From: Deinococcus sp.
GTDB lineage: Bacteria > Deinococcota > Deinococci > Deinococcales > Deinococcaceae
DNA: 25,865 bases
Direction: 5' to 3'
Assembly: GCF_018260405.1 (NCBI RefSeq)
Contig: NZ_JAGLBG010000035.1
Coordinates: 1-25,865, forward strand
Part shown: positions 24,866-25,865 of the stretch, piece by piece
How positions within the stretch are numbered: position 1 is the first letter of the stretch
Layout: each line of letters starts with the position of its first letter
Translations under genes and position numbers: made by a program
Notes under the pieces: model-generated
What the model saw: the letters and a program-made list of their open reading frames with translations, nothing else
The model's database searches: none
What the model was told of the DNA's origin: nothing

Positions 24866-25522
24866 TCAGGGCAGGTCGCTGATCAAGGTATAGTTCGCGG
24901 CGCAGGTGAACACTTGCACAGGACGGAGATCCGTTCCCTCGAATTTGCCCACATCCTTACGGTAGAGGCGTGCGCTGCCCCCACTGTCGCCCGCCAGGGC
25001 ATTCTTGCAGCCCAGGCTGATCATGTAGTTCGCCATTTCGGTGAGGGTCAGCGCGTTGCGGTACGCCAGAACCATATAGCCCGTCGAGGTGACACCCATC
25101 GCAATGCGTTCAACAGGGTCATTCTCACGCAGGCCGGAGCGGGTTGCCCAGGTCGCCTTGGTCACACTGCCGTCCTTGACGATGTGGGGACCAGAACCGA
25201 TGCTCCACTGCACGCTTCCCTTCATCGCCAGCGCATCGGTTTGCGTGTGGAAATAGAAGGAGCCATTCGTGTCGTAGGTGATCGCGTCGATGTTCTTGGC
25301 AGAGTACGCGCAGACGGTGCTGGCGTTGATGATGAGCTGGCCGATCAGCCCTTCGTTTACGGTGGGACTGGTCGGGGAGTTGAAGTACATGAAGTTGCTG
25401 GCCGCTTTGAGTCCAGCGTTTTCAGGCAGGGCCATGTAATCGCGCAAGTGAACAGCGGCAGACCCACTGCAACCTAGGAAACGAAGTCGGAAGTCGGACG
25501 GAAGGAATTTAATCGCACTCAT
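24866..25522 (-). CDS. Phosphodiester glycosidase (NAGPA/DUF2233) family protein
   Basis: The 218-residue protein matches the NAGPA domain, named for the mammalian uncovering enzyme that removes N-acetylglucosamine from phosphodiesters; bacterial members act on exopolysaccharide or wall-like phosphodiesters (family knowledge). Visible signatures are SIGSGPHIVKDGSV (108-120), RIAMGVTSTGYMVLAY, the helix TLTEMANYMISLGCKNAL and AGDSGGSARL (178-186), corresponding to the family's LDGGGS loop with Ser for one Gly. Most relatives are secreted, but this one has no signal peptide. ATG25522 has AGAGGT 6 nt upstream; an in-frame extension to 25597 would run through the leader palindrome and is rejected. 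A hairpin terminator follows. Substrate unknown. Confidence 0.8.
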   Translation of the reverse strand: MSAIKFLPSDFRLRFLGCSGSAAVHLRDYMALPENAGLKAASNFMYFNSPTSPTVNEGLIGQLIINASTVCAYSAKNIDAITYDTNGSFYFHTQTDALAMKGSVQWSIGSGPHIVKDGSVTKATWATRSGLRENDPVERIAMGVTSTGYMVLAYRNALTLTEMANYMISLGCKNALAGDSGGSARLYRKDVGKFEGTDLRPVQVFTCAANYTLISDLP

Positions 25523-25542
25523 GACATTACCTCTTATAGGGA

Positions 25543-25572
25543 TTGAAGTGATCACTTCTGTCATCAGTGTGC
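25543..25572 (-). promoter_or_regulatory. Shared leader element with palindrome (copy B)
   Basis: GAAGTGATCACTTC (25545-25558) lies 22 nt before the glycosidase ATG. Together with its flanks it matches copy A (22464-22493) at 26 of 30 positions, in the same orientation relative to its gene. Confidence 0.7.
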
Positions 25573-25865
25573 TCGCTTTCGCCAAGAATAGAAACATTGC
25601 TATCTACCAATAAAACAGTGAAAACTAATAGTATATTCCTACTGTTTTCGGCAGTTCGCATTACGCACTCCCGCAGTAGGCGTTTCTATGTAGGGAATGA
25701 CCAAAGAAGTAAATAGAGCGCCAAAATTGATTCATTCCGGGGAACCTTGCTCAGCGAGTCTTCCTGGCTTGACTAGGGAAGCTGGCAGGTAACTGCTCAG
25801 CACGAGAAGTCGAGTTTGGGTAAGACGCCACGAAAAACGTCAACTAAGCCAGTCCAAATGGATAG
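25573..25865. other. Upstream region of the glycosidase gene to window end
   Basis: The stretch contains a possible -10 (25630-25635), the inverted repeat CCTACTG / CAGTAGG (25638-25644 and 25674-25680) and otherwise no recognisable gene. Near the end, AAAAACGTCAACTAAG (25833-25848) faintly resembles the inner end of a Tn3-family repeat but lacks a convincing outer half. Confidence 0.4.
25630..25635 (-). promoter_or_regulatory. -10-like TATACT for the glycosidase gene
   Basis: TATACT on the minus strand, 107 nt before the ATG, would put the shared element in the leader, as for the gene at 22518. No -35 consensus is visible. Confidence 0.4.

Noticed and set aside
25523..25597. 25-codon N-terminal extension of the phosphodiester glycosidase
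   Set aside because: It is encoded by the shared palindromic leader; the internal ATG25522 has a good ribosome-binding site.

Overview
The window looks like a Deinococcus chromosome or megaplasmid. Coding DNA is GC-rich. Several start codons follow a TAxxxT-type -10 hexamer by only 6-7 nt (leaderless transcripts, common in Deinococcus). The biotin genes, the UDP-galactopyranose mutase and the lipoproteins also fit that genus. The assignment rests on pattern recognition, not on a search.

Region 1 (1-7787) is a carbohydrate-modification locus. It encodes a two-module protein (glycosidase-like barrel fused to an acyl-CoA-dehydrogenase-like domain), a PIG-L deacetylase and a NodS-like methyltransferase in a tight operon. 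Convergent to it is a family 2 glycosyltransferase. Then come a GT-B glycosyltransferase and glf, overlapping by 8 nt. Together they suggest assembly of a deacetylated, methylated, galactofuranose-containing surface or secreted glycan whose structure is unknown.

Region 2 (7788-12629) holds a tyrosine-recombinase-like protein that has lost its catalytic residues and lies between inverted repeats, one of which forms part of its own promoter. Next come a lipoprotein lipase (+) and a convergent S41-peptidase-like lipoprotein (-) that lacks the usual catalytic lysine.

Region 3 (12527-16955) is a biotin operon, bioB-bioD-bioA-bioF, behind a promoter embedded in an inverted repeat with BirA-operator-like geometry. 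The 3' end of bioF appears to run into a transposon terminal repeat.

Region 4 (16919-22299) is a transposon graveyard. A Tn3-family transposase gene is split by an IS3-family element, which is itself truncated by a complete IS630-family element. A short N-terminal piece of a second Tn3-type transposase lies beside the transposon end.

Region 5 (22300-25865) may be transposon cargo or a separate island. Two genes without signal peptides, a beta-rich protein of unknown function and a NAGPA-type phosphodiester glycosidase, face each other from the two ends. They share a 30-nt leader element centred on the perfect palindrome GAAGTGATCACTTC. Between them lie two small secreted proteins of unknown function. 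This two-ended regulon is the best candidate here for an undescribed system.
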